This document shows, in pieces, positions 8,343-19,500 of a stretch of 64,000 nucleotides of DNA (its first letter is position 1; every line of letters starts with the position of its first letter). The position numbers and the translations under genes were made by a program. The notes beneath the pieces are model-generated. The model ran no database searches. It was not told where the DNA came from and saw only the letters and a program-made list of their open reading frames with translations. The DNA is from Mastigocoleus testarum BC008. GTDB lineage: Bacteria; Cyanobacteriota; Cyanobacteriia; Cyanobacteriales; Nostocaceae. The DNA lies in the NCBI RefSeq assembly GCF_001456025.1, contig NZ_LMTZ01000090.1:62001-126000 (forward strand), read 5' to 3'.

Positions 8343-8870
8343 ATGTTTTTTATTCTTAAAATTAACGAAAATATTATTCCCATCTCAACTTTGTTTATTG
8401 GAATCAATGGTTTTATTGCTTTCGCACTTTCTTATATTGTGGCGTTAGAACGAACAAAAATAAGAGTTTGGCATGGAGAATCAAAAAAAGACGTAAATTT
8501 GCAAGTAGATTATTTAGAACAACCTAATGCTTGGGCAGCTTTTTTCGAGAAAATAACCCAAAAGCTAGTAGTCACAAAAACCGAAGATGATGGAGTTTTA
8601 CAACGTAAAGTTCGCGCTTACGGTAATTTTAGTGAGTATGTACCACTGGGGTTACTTTTTATTCTCGCTTTAGAGTTGATGAATTCACCAACTTGGTTAG
8701 TGTGGTTCCTCGGAACTGCTTTGACCTTGGCCAGAATTAGTCATGCATGGGGTTTAATTACTACATATGGTCCCTCCCTTGCACGAGCATTTGGTTTCTT
8801 TATTACCTGGCTTGTATATTTGATTGGTGCAAGTGCCTGTGTATATTACGGAGTAGTTTTTATGCTTTAA
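8343..8870 (+). CDS. MAPEG family membrane protein
   Basis: A 175-residue membrane protein of the MAPEG family (eicosanoid and glutathione metabolism related). It has four predicted membrane segments: about residues 12-34, 98-113, 116-130 and 145-172. The family signature is visible as RKVRAYGNFSEYVPLGLLFILALELMNSPTW with the following LTLARISHAWG. Bacterial members are often glutathione S-transferase-like or of unknown function. Typical length is near 130 residues; the extra 40 lie in a hydrophilic loop after the first helix (residues 40-90, rich in Lys, Glu and Asp). It lies downstream of the AraC gene and might be its target; that is inference. Confidence 0.85.
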   Translation: MFFILKINENIIPISTLFIGINGFIAFALSYIVALERTKIRVWHGESKKDVNLQVDYLEQPNAWAAFFEKITQKLVVTKTEDDGVLQRKVRAYGNFSEYVPLGLLFILALELMNSPTWLVWFLGTALTLARISHAWGLITTYGPSLARAFGFFITWLVYLIGASACVYYGVVFML

Positions 8871-9003
8871 CCGCTACTCTTTACACTTGGGGTATATTTT
8901 TGTTTGATTCTATTGCAATCTAAGCTGCTTTTCTACACACAATATAGTACGTGAGTAAAATCATCGTTTTTCACTTAAGTGTCAAATAAAAGTATCAGTT
9001 CAC

Positions 9004-9050
9004 ATTTTATATATGTGAGTATTTCTCGTAAATACTCTTATATATAAAAT
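9004..9050. repeat. 21-bp inverted repeat, 5-base loop
   Basis: Arms 9004-9024 and 9030-9050 match at 19 of 21 positions, with loop CTCGT. Each arm reads ATTTTATATA then a three-base variable part then GAGTATTT. It is located 134 bases after the MAPEG stop. It could be a transcript-end hairpin, a protein-binding palindrome, or the core of a small mobile element. It lacks a following T-run. Confidence 0.75.
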
Positions 9051-9292
9051 TATTTTCTGAAAAATTAATGGTTATGAATATTTACTGATACCGATATAAA
9101 TACTATTATTAGCGATACAGAGTGAATAAGTTGATATTATGAAAGATGATAAATTTAACAGCGAATGGAGAGAACAGTTAATTTAAAATAACAATTATTT
9201 AAGGAAATCTTTGAAAAATCGTTTGAAAGATAAAAAAAAATCATCGGAAATTTCACGAAACAGTAAACGTTATTACTATATTCGTCAACGAC

Positions 9293-9311
9293 CCCCGACT
9301 AAAGTCGGAGG
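9293..9311. repeat. Orphan IS605-like terminal hairpin
   Basis: Stem CCGACT/AGTCGG with loop AA and flanking C and G runs, followed by GCTTCCAGCC. This resembles right-end hairpins of cyanobacterial IS200/IS605 elements, yet no tnpA or tnpB lies beside it. A relic or a non-autonomous end is likely. Confidence 0.45.
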
Positions 9312-9413
9312 CTTCCAGCCTTGAGTTGACCAGACTCAGTGAAACTTCAACCTAGATACCTCATCAGGCAATACGTTTAAATAACTAAAGTCAGTGCCTG
9401 TACCTATATAGAT

Positions 9414-10841
9414 ATGAATAAAGTCAATCAAAGGCCAAAAATAAATGTGATTTCTATGAACCTTGATTGTCTACTTGAAATTGTTGACAGCAAACTAATT
9501 GAAAACCAAGACCGTCCCCTTAACCCCACAGAAATTCTTATCATGCGGGGTATTTGGAAATATTGGACTTACAGTCAAATGGCTGTAGAAGCAGGTTATA
9601 GCACCGGCTATTTTACTAATGTAGCCGCACCTGAGTTATTTGGGCGACTATCTAAAGTCATAGGTCAGCGTGTGACAAAGAAAAACTGTCGAATGTTGTT
9701 GGAATCTTATGTTATCGCTCAAGATGCTTTGGAAACAACACCTTTGGGGACAAATTTGCCAGAGTCAACATCTGAAGTCAACCAATCTGAAGTTAAGCAA
9801 AAGGATAACTCCCCTCGCTATCCTAGTGGTTCAGTGCCCCTTGACTCAAAATTTTATATTGAACGCTCACCTTTGGAAGAGCAAGTTTATCAAGAAATTA
9901 GCAAGCCAGGAGCTTTAATTAGAGTTAAAGCTCCTCGGGAAATGGGTAAAACTTCCCTGCTCTTGAGAATTATCGATCACGCAAATCTCCTAGGTTATCG
10001 TACTATTAGCTTGAATCTAGAGCAGGTAGAATGGGGAATTTTAAATAATTTGAATCAATTTTTGCGTTGGTTATGTGCTAACAGCGCTCGTTTGCTTCAG
10101 CTTCAACCCAACTTAGATGATTATTGGGATGAAGATTTAGGAAGTAAAATAAGTTCTACTCTATATTTCCAAGACTATTTACTAGAGTCTACTGATACTC
10201 CTTTAGTATTAGCACTGGATGAAGTTAATCAAATTTTTGAGCATCCCCAAGTAGCTAAAGATTTTTTACCTTTATTACGTTCTTGGTACGAGGAAGCAAA
10301 AAGGTTACCGATTTGGCAAAAACTGCGATTGCTTGTGGTTCACTCAACAGAAATTTACGTTCCTCTCGATCTCAATCAATCTCCTTTCAATGTGGGTCTT
10401 CCAATTCAGTTAGATAGTTTCAGTGAAGAGAAAGTGCAACAGTTAGCCCAACGCTATGGACTTAAATGGGAGGATGGCGAAGAAATCAGACAACTGATGG
10501 CAATGATTGGAGGTCATCCGGCGTTGGTACATCTAGCACTTTATCACCTAAGTTTAGGTAGTATTAGTTTATCGGAATTATTAGAAAATATTCCTAATAG
10601 TAGTGGAATTTATCATAATCATTTACAGCGTCATTGGGCTGCATTGAAAAAACAGCCTGAATTAGCACAAGCTCTGGATATAATTCTAAATACTAATGAA
10701 CCTGTTCCCTTAGATCCTATACTTAGTCATAAATTAAGTAGTATGGGTCTAATTAAAAAATCAGGAAGTAAGGTAGTGGCTGGATGTGAATTGTATCGGC
10801 AGTATTTTTTGTCAGTTTTCAATAATAAAGGAGTCAAATAG
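9414..10841 (+). CDS. vMAP-type HTH plus AAA-like (AAA_35) STAND ATPase
   Basis: A 475-residue protein. Residues about 15-100 resemble the N-terminal HTH domain found in cyanobacterial conflict-type proteins (LNPTEILIMRGIWKYWTYSQMAVEAGYSTGYF). Residues about 135-470 are an AAA-like domain of the AAA_35 kind: PSGSVPLDSKFYIERSPLEEQVYQEI, a Walker A variant APREMGKTSLL with K179, Walker B LVLALDEVNQIF, and the sensor-like stretch LRLLVVHSTEIYVPLDLNQS. Such ATPases usually feed an attached effector domain, but none is attached here, so it may act as a switch or regulator with a partner. Met15 is an alternative start. The role is inference; the domain calls rest on motif memory. Confidence 0.75.
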   Translation: MNKVNQRPKINVISMNLDCLLEIVDSKLIENQDRPLNPTEILIMRGIWKYWTYSQMAVEAGYSTGYFTNVAAPELFGRLSKVIGQRVTKKNCRMLLESYVIAQDALETTPLGTNLPESTSEVNQSEVKQKDNSPRYPSGSVPLDSKFYIERSPLEEQVYQEISKPGALIRVKAPREMGKTSLLLRIIDHANLLGYRTISLNLEQVEWGILNNLNQFLRWLCANSARLLQLQPNLDDYWDEDLGSKISSTLYFQDYLLESTDTPLVLALDEVNQIFEHPQVAKDFLPLLRSWYEEAKRLPIWQKLRLLVVHSTEIYVPLDLNQSPFNVGLPIQLDSFSEEKVQQLAQRYGLKWEDGEEIRQLMAMIGGHPALVHLALYHLSLGSISLSELLENIPNSSGIYHNHLQRHWAALKKQPELAQALDIILNTNEPVPLDPILSHKLSSMGLIKKSGSKVVAGCELYRQYFLSVFNNKGVK

Positions 10842-11404
10842 TAAGATTAACTCACAAATAAATAATCAAAAAATATTGCTGACGAACAGGTACTTTTCTG
10901 AAAAAAAATTATAATTTCTATTATAATAGTTAGCATATTATGGATATCACTAACATTTTATTCTAAATTTTGATCTGAAATCTTTTTAATTTATTAAGTA
11001 AAATCATAATTAGACAGGATTATAGTTAGATCAGTTGATTGTCATTATACTGCGATGAGTTAGTGTAATAAGTTATTTTCATAGTATTATTTCAATAAAA
11101 TTGATACCAATAAATTCATCGCATCATAACTTCTTATCTAGAATTTTTATCATCTTTTCCAGTGTGTTTCACTAAAGTATAAATTTTTTTATCGCTGCTA
11201 GTTTTTCATCACTACTAGTTTTTCATCACTGCTAATTTCTCATAACCACTAAAATTTTGTCACTACTAAAAAAATAGAGCTATAACTGCATAAGTTCATT
11301 TTACGTATACCTATTGATTAAAAAAAGTAAGCCTAGGAAAACTTAGCAAGTAGAATCAAATTTTTACCACTACCTAAGTTCTATAAATTTTAGGAGTAAT
11401 TTTT
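10842..11404. other. Intergenic region with degenerate tandem repeat (11191-11270)
   Basis: AT-rich spacer. At 11191-11270 there are about four diverged copies of a 17-18 bp unit of the form CACTACTAGTTTTTCAT. The last bases hold the ribosome-binding site AGGAGTAA for the next gene. No gene is seen. Confidence 0.6.
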
Positions 11405-13168
11405 ATGTCACTTGATGTCAATAAGTTACGAGGTTCTAGCAAATTAGCTAATTTATCTGAATATGTAGAAATTTCAGAAGGGACATGGCCAGAAAATTTA
11501 TCTGGTCATGTCTTTATTGTTGCTCCTTTTAATCGTGAAAGCGATACACACTTATTTACTGGTGAAGGTGTAATTGTTAGGTGGGACCTTAAATCTGAAA
11601 ATGGAAAAGTCAAGGTTAACAGCAAAAAATTAAAAACTTGGGACAGTTTATGGTATTCATCACTGTTACCAATTATCAAACTTTTCCCGAAGAAATTCTT
11701 CCCCGCGCGAACCGGTTTTTGGGGAATTTCAGAAATAGCTAACACAGCTATTGTCAATATGGGTGGAAGGCTAATCCTCACAGCAGATGCGGGACGTTAC
11801 TGGGAAGCAGATCCAAACACCCTGGAGACTCTTACGCCAATTGGACGATTCGACGAACATATAGTTTCTGTTCCCTTATCATTTTTCCCGATGGTGGCTA
11901 ATACTGCTCACCCTTTTTATGACGAGGAAGTTGAAGAACTTATCACCTGCGAACTAAAAACTACACCCCGTAAGGAAAACTTCGTTGTTGATATGACTAG
12001 CGCTCCCTACATTACTCGTTGGGATGGTGAAGGGACCCTAAAACACTGGGAACTAGCTGGAACAGTTCTTGATGGAACTCCCCACACAGCCATTGTGACA
12101 GAGAAATTAATTATGATTCCGGATATGCCCTTCCAAACTGGGATTGCGATGTTATTAGGGCTAAAAATTCCACCTCGCAAAGCTTATCCGAAAACACAAA
12201 TGTACATAGTCAAGCGCGAGGACTTGAAAACAAATAAGGAAACTGTTCCATCCCGCTTAGTAACTTTTGGGGGTGATAGTTACCACTTTGTATGTAACTA
12301 CCGTCATATTGATAACGAAATTCGTTTTGTTACAGTGCAGCAAGGAACGATTAGCTTAACCGAAGCAATAGAACCGGGTGATGTTAAACACTTTAGCGGC
12401 GAGAGCTACCCTAAAGAATGCTACGGCTTACCTTGGATGTTTGCTTTCGACCCTGGGGTTCTACGTAAAGTAGTCATCAACGAAGATGCTCAGTTGATTA
12501 GCGAAGAAGTATTCATACATCCAGGTTGGTATACAACTGTTCTCTACACAGCAGACCCGCGAGAACTTAAGGAAAAAACTGGTTATTCTGCAATTTACCA
12601 AGTTTATGGAGGATTCCATCAAGATTTGGTTTGTCGCCGCCAATATATGAGTTTCCGCGACCACGGAACTAGATTTTTTACAGACGAGCAGCTTCCCGAA
12701 GAAGATCTTCCTTGTGTTTTAGCCAAATTACCTACAGATCTAAATTGGGAAGAACTTACCGAGAAACTCAAGATAGAACAACAAGCAAATCCTGATACCC
12801 ATTTATCTGAATTGGGTAGAGAATTGCTTGATTTTTACGTTTGTCCTAAAGGACATCTTTTAGACAGTATTCAATTCATTCCCCAAGAAAAAGGATACAT
12901 TTTTATCAGTGTTGTAACTCCAACAGGTTCGGAAATTTGGCTGTTTGCTGCCGATTGTCTAAAGCAAGGACCAATCGCTAAAATCAATTTATCCAAAAAA
13001 ATTGACTTTGGTTTTACCTTGCATTCAGAATATTTCGAGCGCCTTTCTGAGCGGAAATCAACCTATAAAGTTAATAGATTAGCTTCTGCTTTGGGTAGTT
13101 TAACCAAGGTTCCTTATGAATTTTTCCTCAATCCACGTAGTGATATCGTTAATAGAAAGGTAAGGTAG
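11405..13168 (+). CDS. Carotenoid oxygenase (RPE65/CCD) family protein
   Basis: A 587-residue member of the carotenoid cleavage oxygenase family, non-haem iron enzymes that split carotenoids or related polyenes and stilbenes with O2. The four iron-binding histidines can be placed: H169 (VANTAHPFYDEE), H227 (GTPHTAIVTEKLIMIPDMPF), H294 (DSYHFVCNY) and H540 (FGFTLHSEYF). The family opening LSGHVFIVAPFN...THLFTGEGVIVRWDL is also present. No signal peptide is seen, so it is probably cytosolic or membrane-associated. It is longer than many bacterial members (about 480-500). Substrate cannot be told from sequence. It sits alone between two AAA_35-containing signalling genes. The start ATG has AGGAGTAA 6 bases upstream. 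Confidence 0.85.
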   Translation: MSLDVNKLRGSSKLANLSEYVEISEGTWPENLSGHVFIVAPFNRESDTHLFTGEGVIVRWDLKSENGKVKVNSKKLKTWDSLWYSSLLPIIKLFPKKFFPARTGFWGISEIANTAIVNMGGRLILTADAGRYWEADPNTLETLTPIGRFDEHIVSVPLSFFPMVANTAHPFYDEEVEELITCELKTTPRKENFVVDMTSAPYITRWDGEGTLKHWELAGTVLDGTPHTAIVTEKLIMIPDMPFQTGIAMLLGLKIPPRKAYPKTQMYIVKREDLKTNKETVPSRLVTFGGDSYHFVCNYRHIDNEIRFVTVQQGTISLTEAIEPGDVKHFSGESYPKECYGLPWMFAFDPGVLRKVVINEDAQLISEEVFIHPGWYTTVLYTADPRELKEKTGYSAIYQVYGGFHQDLVCRRQYMSFRDHGTRFFTDEQLPEEDLPCVLAKLPTDLNWEELTEKLKIEQQANPDTHLSELGRELLDFYVCPKGHLLDSIQFIPQEKGYIFISVVTPTGSEIWLFAADCLKQGPIAKINLSKKIDFGFTLHSEYFERLSERKSTYKVNRLASALGSLTKVPYEFFLNPRSDIVNRKVR

Positions 13169-13587
13169 GGAATTTTCAGCTAAAGATTTCCAACTAAAAA
13201 ATATACCGTTTGTCAGGGTGCACGTCGGTGCGCCCTTATAACCAACAAATATCAAATTAGAGGCTTTCTCTTGACTTAGCCTCTGCTGTGGAGAGTTTCC
13301 ACCATTTTACAGTGCCACGCGCGGGTCAAAAGTTTACTAATTATAGGTTCCAGAATATTCTAGATATAGACGCAGTCTATTTTGATTTGCGTGCAGCAGT
13401 ATATTTACATTTTTTGAAAAAAGCTATTTTATTTTTGCATATCTTATTAATATGAAACTTATTATTACAACTTCTATTGTCTGAATTTAAACTGCTCGGT
13501 CTGAGCAGTATTATTTTTGTGAAATATTTCAAATAAATATTTATCTGAAATAAACTTTCATCAGCTTAAAATTTCAACAGGCTTATC
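13169..13587. other. Intergenic region with two hairpins (13214-13285)
   Basis: Two hairpins follow the carotenoid oxygenase gene: one with arms GGGTGCAC/GTGCGCCC near 13217-13236, and one with AGAGGCT/AGCCTCT near 13260-13285. Either may end transcription, though neither has a clean T-tract. The rest is AT-rich upstream DNA of the kinase gene. Confidence 0.5.
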
Positions 13588-16500
13588 ATGGTGACTCTGG
13601 CTGGCTACCAAATTCTGACCCAAATCTACGAAAGTTTTAACTCAGAAGTATATCAAGCGATTCGCTCTTCAGATAATCGTTCTGTAATCCTTAAGGTACT
13701 CAAGCAGGAATATCCCACTGCGCAAGAACTCACCCGCTACAAACAAGAATATAAAACTATCCGTAGCCTTAACTTTGATGGAGCGATAGAAGCCTACGGT
13801 TTAGAACCTTATCAAAGAACATTAATCCTTATTTTAGAAGATTTTGGAGCTATATCTCTGAGAAAATGGATTGAGGAAAAACCTTTATCGTTAGAAGATT
13901 TTTTCTCCCTTGCTATTCAGATAGTTGAAAATTTAGGTAAAATTCATGCAGCGAACATTATTCACAAAGATATCAATCCTGCCAATATTGTCCTAAACAC
14001 CACAACCAGGCAAATCAAAATTATTGATTTTGGTATCGCTACTATCCTTAGAAGGGAAAATCCTAGCCTGAAAAGTCCCAACGTTCTTGAAGGAACTTTG
14101 GCTTATATCTCCCCAGAACAAACAGGACGGATGAATCGCAGTTTAGATTATCGTACTGATTTCTATTCCCTTGGAGTTACATTTTACGAACTACTTACCG
14201 GATTATTGCCTTTTGATGTTAGTGATCCCTTGGAATTAGTTCACTGTCATCTCGCAAAACAACCTTTACCACCTCATCAAGTTAATCCCGATATTCCTCT
14301 GGTTTTATCTCGGATGGTAATGAAATTAATGTCAAAAATAGCCGAGGAACGATATCGCAGCACCTATGGGATTAAAGCTGATTTAGAAGAGTGTTTGAGA
14401 CAGCTAGAAACCACGGGACAGATAGAAGATTTTGCGATCGCAACTCAAGATCTGGCAGATAAATTCCAAATTCCTCAAAAACTATACGGTAGAGAAGAAG
14501 AAGTTTCCACATTGCTTGAAGCCTTTGAAAGAGTTTCAGGAGCGCGATCAAATTCATCCCAAACGGAAATCATGTTAGTGAGTGGGTATTCTGGTACGGG
14601 TAAGACAACGCTCGTTCAGGAAATCCATAAATCCATTACCGAAAAACGAGGATATTTTATATCTGGAAAGTTCGACCAGTTTCAGCGTAATACACCTTAC
14701 TCTGCAATTGTTAATGCTTTTACTAGTTTAGTAAAGCAATTATTGGGTGAAAGTAAATTAAGGCTGAATCGATGGCGTAAAAAGCTTTTAACTACATTGG
14801 GAGTAAATGGTCAGGTAATTATTGATGTTATTCCTGAAGTCGAGTTAATTATTGGTAAGCAAGCAAAATTACCAGAATTAGGAGCAACAGAAAAGCAAAA
14901 CCGCTTCAATTTAGCATTCAAAAATTTTATTCGCGTTTTTTGTTCTTCCGAACATCCTTTAGTTCTATTTCTTGATGATTTGCAGTGGGCTGATTCTGCA
15001 AGTATGAAGTTAATAGAATCAATTATGTTGGATGTAGATATTAAATATTTATTCTCGATTTGGTCTTATCGAGATAATGAGATTAGCCCGACTCATTTGT
15101 TAAGTATTACTCTGGAAAATTTACTTCGAGAAGGAGCAATAGTTAATCAAATATTTTTAAAGTCTTTAGCACTCAATCATGTTAATCAGTTAATTGCAGA
15201 TACACTCAACAGTACAGAAAAAGATGTATATCCACTCGCCGAATTAGTTTGGCAAAAAACCTATGGAAATCCTTTCTTTGTGAGTGAATTTCTTAAAACT
15301 ATATATTCTGATAATTTATTAGTATTTAAGCATTTCCATAACAATAGAACTCAGGTCAAAAAATCCCAAGGATATTGGCAATGGAATTTAACAAAGATTA
15401 AAAGGATTGCAAGCACAGATAATCTCCTGCAGTTTACGATCGGCAAAATGCAGAAATTGCCTATATCGACTCAGGATATTTTAAGTTTGGCTGCATGTAT
15501 TGGTGCAGAATTTGATTTAAATATGATTTCAATTATCTGTGAAAAAACAACTGCCGAACTTTTTCAAGATTTAACTCCAGCAATTAATACGGGTCTAATT
15601 ATTACTTTATCGGAATTAGATGAAGAGCTATTAATCCAAGATTATAAATTTGGGCACGATCGCATCCAACAAGCTGCTTATACTCTAATCAAAGAAACAG
15701 AAAAACCGCTGACTCATTTAAAAATTGGTCGTTTACTTTGGGAAAATACTCAACCAGATGATTTATCAGACAAAATATTTAAAATAGTTGATCATCTAAA
15801 TTTGGGTTACGAATTAATTATCGATAGATCGGAAAAAGATGAAATTGCTAAATTAAATTTGTTGGCTGGAGAAAAAGCAAAATTTGCTAACGCTTATGAA
15901 GCAGCGTTAAAATATTTGAAAATAGGTCAAAATTTATTAGCAGAAAATAGCTGGAAAACGAACTATAAATTCACGTTAAATCTTTACTCAGAGATAGTAG
16001 AAGTTGCTTATTTAAGTGGCAATTTTGAAGAAATGGAAAGTTTTTCTTCACTGGTACTGCAAAAATCTCAAACCTTGTTGGATAAAGTCAAAGTTTATGA
16101 AGTTAAAATAGATGCTTATCATTCGCAAAATAAAGAATTAGAATCGATTCAAATTGCCCTTCCCATCTTACAAAAATTAGATTGTATTTTTCCTGAATCA
16201 CCTCAATTACTAGATATTAAACAGGAACTAAGAAAACCTCAAATAAGCTTAGCGGGTAAGCAAATAGAGGATTTAATTAATTTACCTCCAATGACTGACC
16301 CAGAAAAATTAGCGGCGATGAAGATAACAAGTTCTATATTTTCTTCTGTTTTTATTGCTGCTCCTGAAATGTTACCGCTATTGGTATATAAACAGGTTAA
16401 TTTATCTGTCGAATATGGGAATACTTCTCTATCTGCTTTTGCTTATGTTAATTATGGACTAATTCTATGTGGTTTGTTAGAGGAATTTGAGCAAGGCTAT

Positions 16501-19500
16501 CAATTTGGATGTCTGGCTGTAAATCTCGCTGATAAATTTCACGCCAAAGAACTTATTCCTAGAATAACTGCAGTATTTATAACATCAATCAGTATCTGGA
16601 AAAAACCTCTCAAAAACTCGTTAGCATCGCTTCAATCTGCTTATCATGTTGGTTTGGAGGTAGGAGATTTATATTATGGAACTACCTGTGCTTATCTTTA
16701 TTTGTTTCATTCAGCTTTTGTTGGCAAAGACCTTGCTGAATTATCATCAGAAGTCGGAGCATACGAATTAGCTTTTAGTAAACTTAAACAAAAAAATACC
16801 CTCAACTATCTGAAAATATACGGTCAGGGTGTCTTAAATTTAATGGGTCGCTCGGACAATCCGTGCGATTTGATTGGGGAAATTTACCACGAACAAATGA
16901 TGATTCCCCTCCATCTAAGAGCAAACGATCGCTATGCACTTGCTGCTTTATACGTGAATAAATTACACCTTTGCTACCTGTTTGGGGAGTATCAGCAAGC
17001 TGTTGAAAATGCTATAAATGCTCAACAATATTTAGATGGAGCAACTTCAACTTTATTAATTCCCCTATTCCGTTTTTATGATTCTCTAGCTCAACTTGCT
17101 ATTTATAGTTTTGTTTTTGGTTCTCAAGATTCTAATTCTCAAGATTCTAATTCTCAAGATTCTAGCTCCCAACAACAGCAAATTTTAGCAAGAGTTGCAG
17201 TAAATCAAGAAAAAATGCAGAAATGGGCGGATAGCGCACCGACTAATTATCTGCACAAATTTTACTTAGTAGAAGCAGAAAAACATCGAGTTCAAAACTC
17301 CTATGTTAATGCAATGGATTTCTATGATCGCGCGATCGCCGCAGCAGAAAAAAATGAATACATAAATGAAGAAGCCTTAGCTAACGAACTAGCAGCAAAA
17401 TTCTATCTGGATTGGGGCAAAGAAAAAATTGCTAAAACCTATATCAATGAAGCATATTACCTTTATTCTTTATGGGGAGCCACAGCAAAAGTTAAGGATT
17501 TAGAGGCTAAATATCCGCACTTGTTAGCAAAATCCTCGGTTTCTACTTCCATAGCAGATATGCTGACAACGATGACCAAAACCACCAGTGGAACCCGTTC
17601 GGGAGAAATCTTAGATTTTGCTACGATCATGAAAGCATCCCAAGCGATTTCCAGCGAAATAGTTTTAGATAAGCTATTGGCGACCCTGATGAAAATTCTG
17701 ATCGAAAATGCTGGGGCGCAGTTTGGTTACCTAATACTAGAAACAGAAGGAAAACTCTTCATTGAAGCCTCTGGTTCTATTGATGAAGATGATGTTACTG
17801 TTTTAAAGTCAATTTCAATTGATAATTATTTACCTACATCAATTATTAATTATGTTGCTCGTACGCGAGAAACAGTTCTCAAAAATGATGCAGTTAATCA
17901 GGGCAATTTTACTAACGACCCTTATATTAAATCTCACCAAACCAAATCTCTCTTATGTACTCCACTACTCGACCAAGGAAACCTGAGGGGAATTGTCTAT
18001 TTAGAAAATAATTTGACCGTGGGAGCTTTTACCCAGGATCGGTTGAAAATTCTCCAGCTTTTATCTAGTCAAGCAGCGATCGCTATCACTAATGCTAAAC
18101 TCTATACAGAGTTGCAGGAAAATCAAAATAGACTTCATCAGTTTTTGGAAGCTATGCCAGTGGGCGTATCTGTTTGTGATTCCACAGGTGAGATTTACTA
18201 CTCCAATCAGATATCCGACAAGTTAGCACAGCAAAGTAATACTTCTTCAAAAATCAATATTGAGGAATTACCCGAAGCCTACCAAGTATATAAATCGGGA
18301 ACAAAAGAATTATACCCCGCACAGCAATTGCCAATTGCACGAGCACTTTCTGGGGAGACTGTTAAGAAAGAAGATTTAGAACTTCATTTACCACATAAAG
18401 TTATCCCTCTGGAAGTTTCCGCAAAACCAGTTTTTGATGAAAAGGGGAACATTGTTTATGCGATCGCTGCTTTCACTGACATCACAGAACGAAAACAAGC
18501 AGAAGCTGAGCGAATCCAGTTTACTCGCGAACTGGAATTCAAGAATGCTGCTATGCAGCAAGCAAAAGATGAATTAGCTGAGTCCAACCGGACTTTGGAA
18601 CAAAAAGTCTCAGAACGCACCCAAGAATTATCACAAATTCTCGAAGTTCTCAAAGCAACCCAAGCAGAACTACTGTTTGAAAATGAGTTACTCAGAAACG
18701 CTGAACAACCCTCAAACTTTGATTATCAGGTCGGGGGAAGTTTACCTATGGATGCTCCAACTTACGTAGTACGTGCTGCAGATCGTTATTTATATAAAGC
18801 ATTAAAGCGTGGGGACTTTTGTTATATTCTCAATCCCCGACAGATGGGTAAATCAAGCTTGATGGTGCGAATGATGCATCAACTCCAACAGGAGGGTTTT
18901 AAATGTGGGGCGATCGATTTAACTCGCATCGGTTGTGAAAATACTACGCCCGAACAATGGTACAAAGGATTCGCTGTAGAACTGTGGCGAAGTTTTGGTT
19001 TACTCAGGAAAGTGAAACTCAAAAACTGGTGGAACGAACGAAATGATGTTTCTCCGGTTCAGCGATTAGGTCAATTTATTGAAGAAGTATTACTAACCGA
19101 AGTCACTCAACGAGATGATGCTTCGCCAAAAAAACTAGTTATTCTTATTGATGAAATTGACTGTGTCTTAGGGCTGAATTTTCCTGTTAATGACTTTTTT
19201 GCTTTGATTAGATCCTGCTATAATCAGCGTAGTATAAATCAAGAATATAAATGCTTAACATTTGCTTTTTTTGGGGTTGCTACACCGAACGACTTAATGA
19301 GTGACATTCAAACCACCCCATTTAATATTGGTCAAGCAATTCAGTTAGAGGGATTTAAAGAACATGAAGCCCAGCCACTATTACAAGGCTTAGCGGAGAA
19401 AGTGAGCAATCCTCAAACAGTTCTCAAAGAGGTGTTGTCTTGGACAAACGGTCAACCTTTTTTAACCCAAAAAATCTGTAAACTCATCCGCAGTTCTTCA

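Larger units (their letters stand above)
8871..9413. other. Intergenic region with two strong hairpins
   Basis: AT-rich, without a supported gene. It holds a 21-bp inverted repeat (9004-9050) and a G+C-rich IS605-like hairpin (9293-9311), listed separately. An ATG at 9139 opens only a short reading frame and is not called. Confidence 0.6.
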
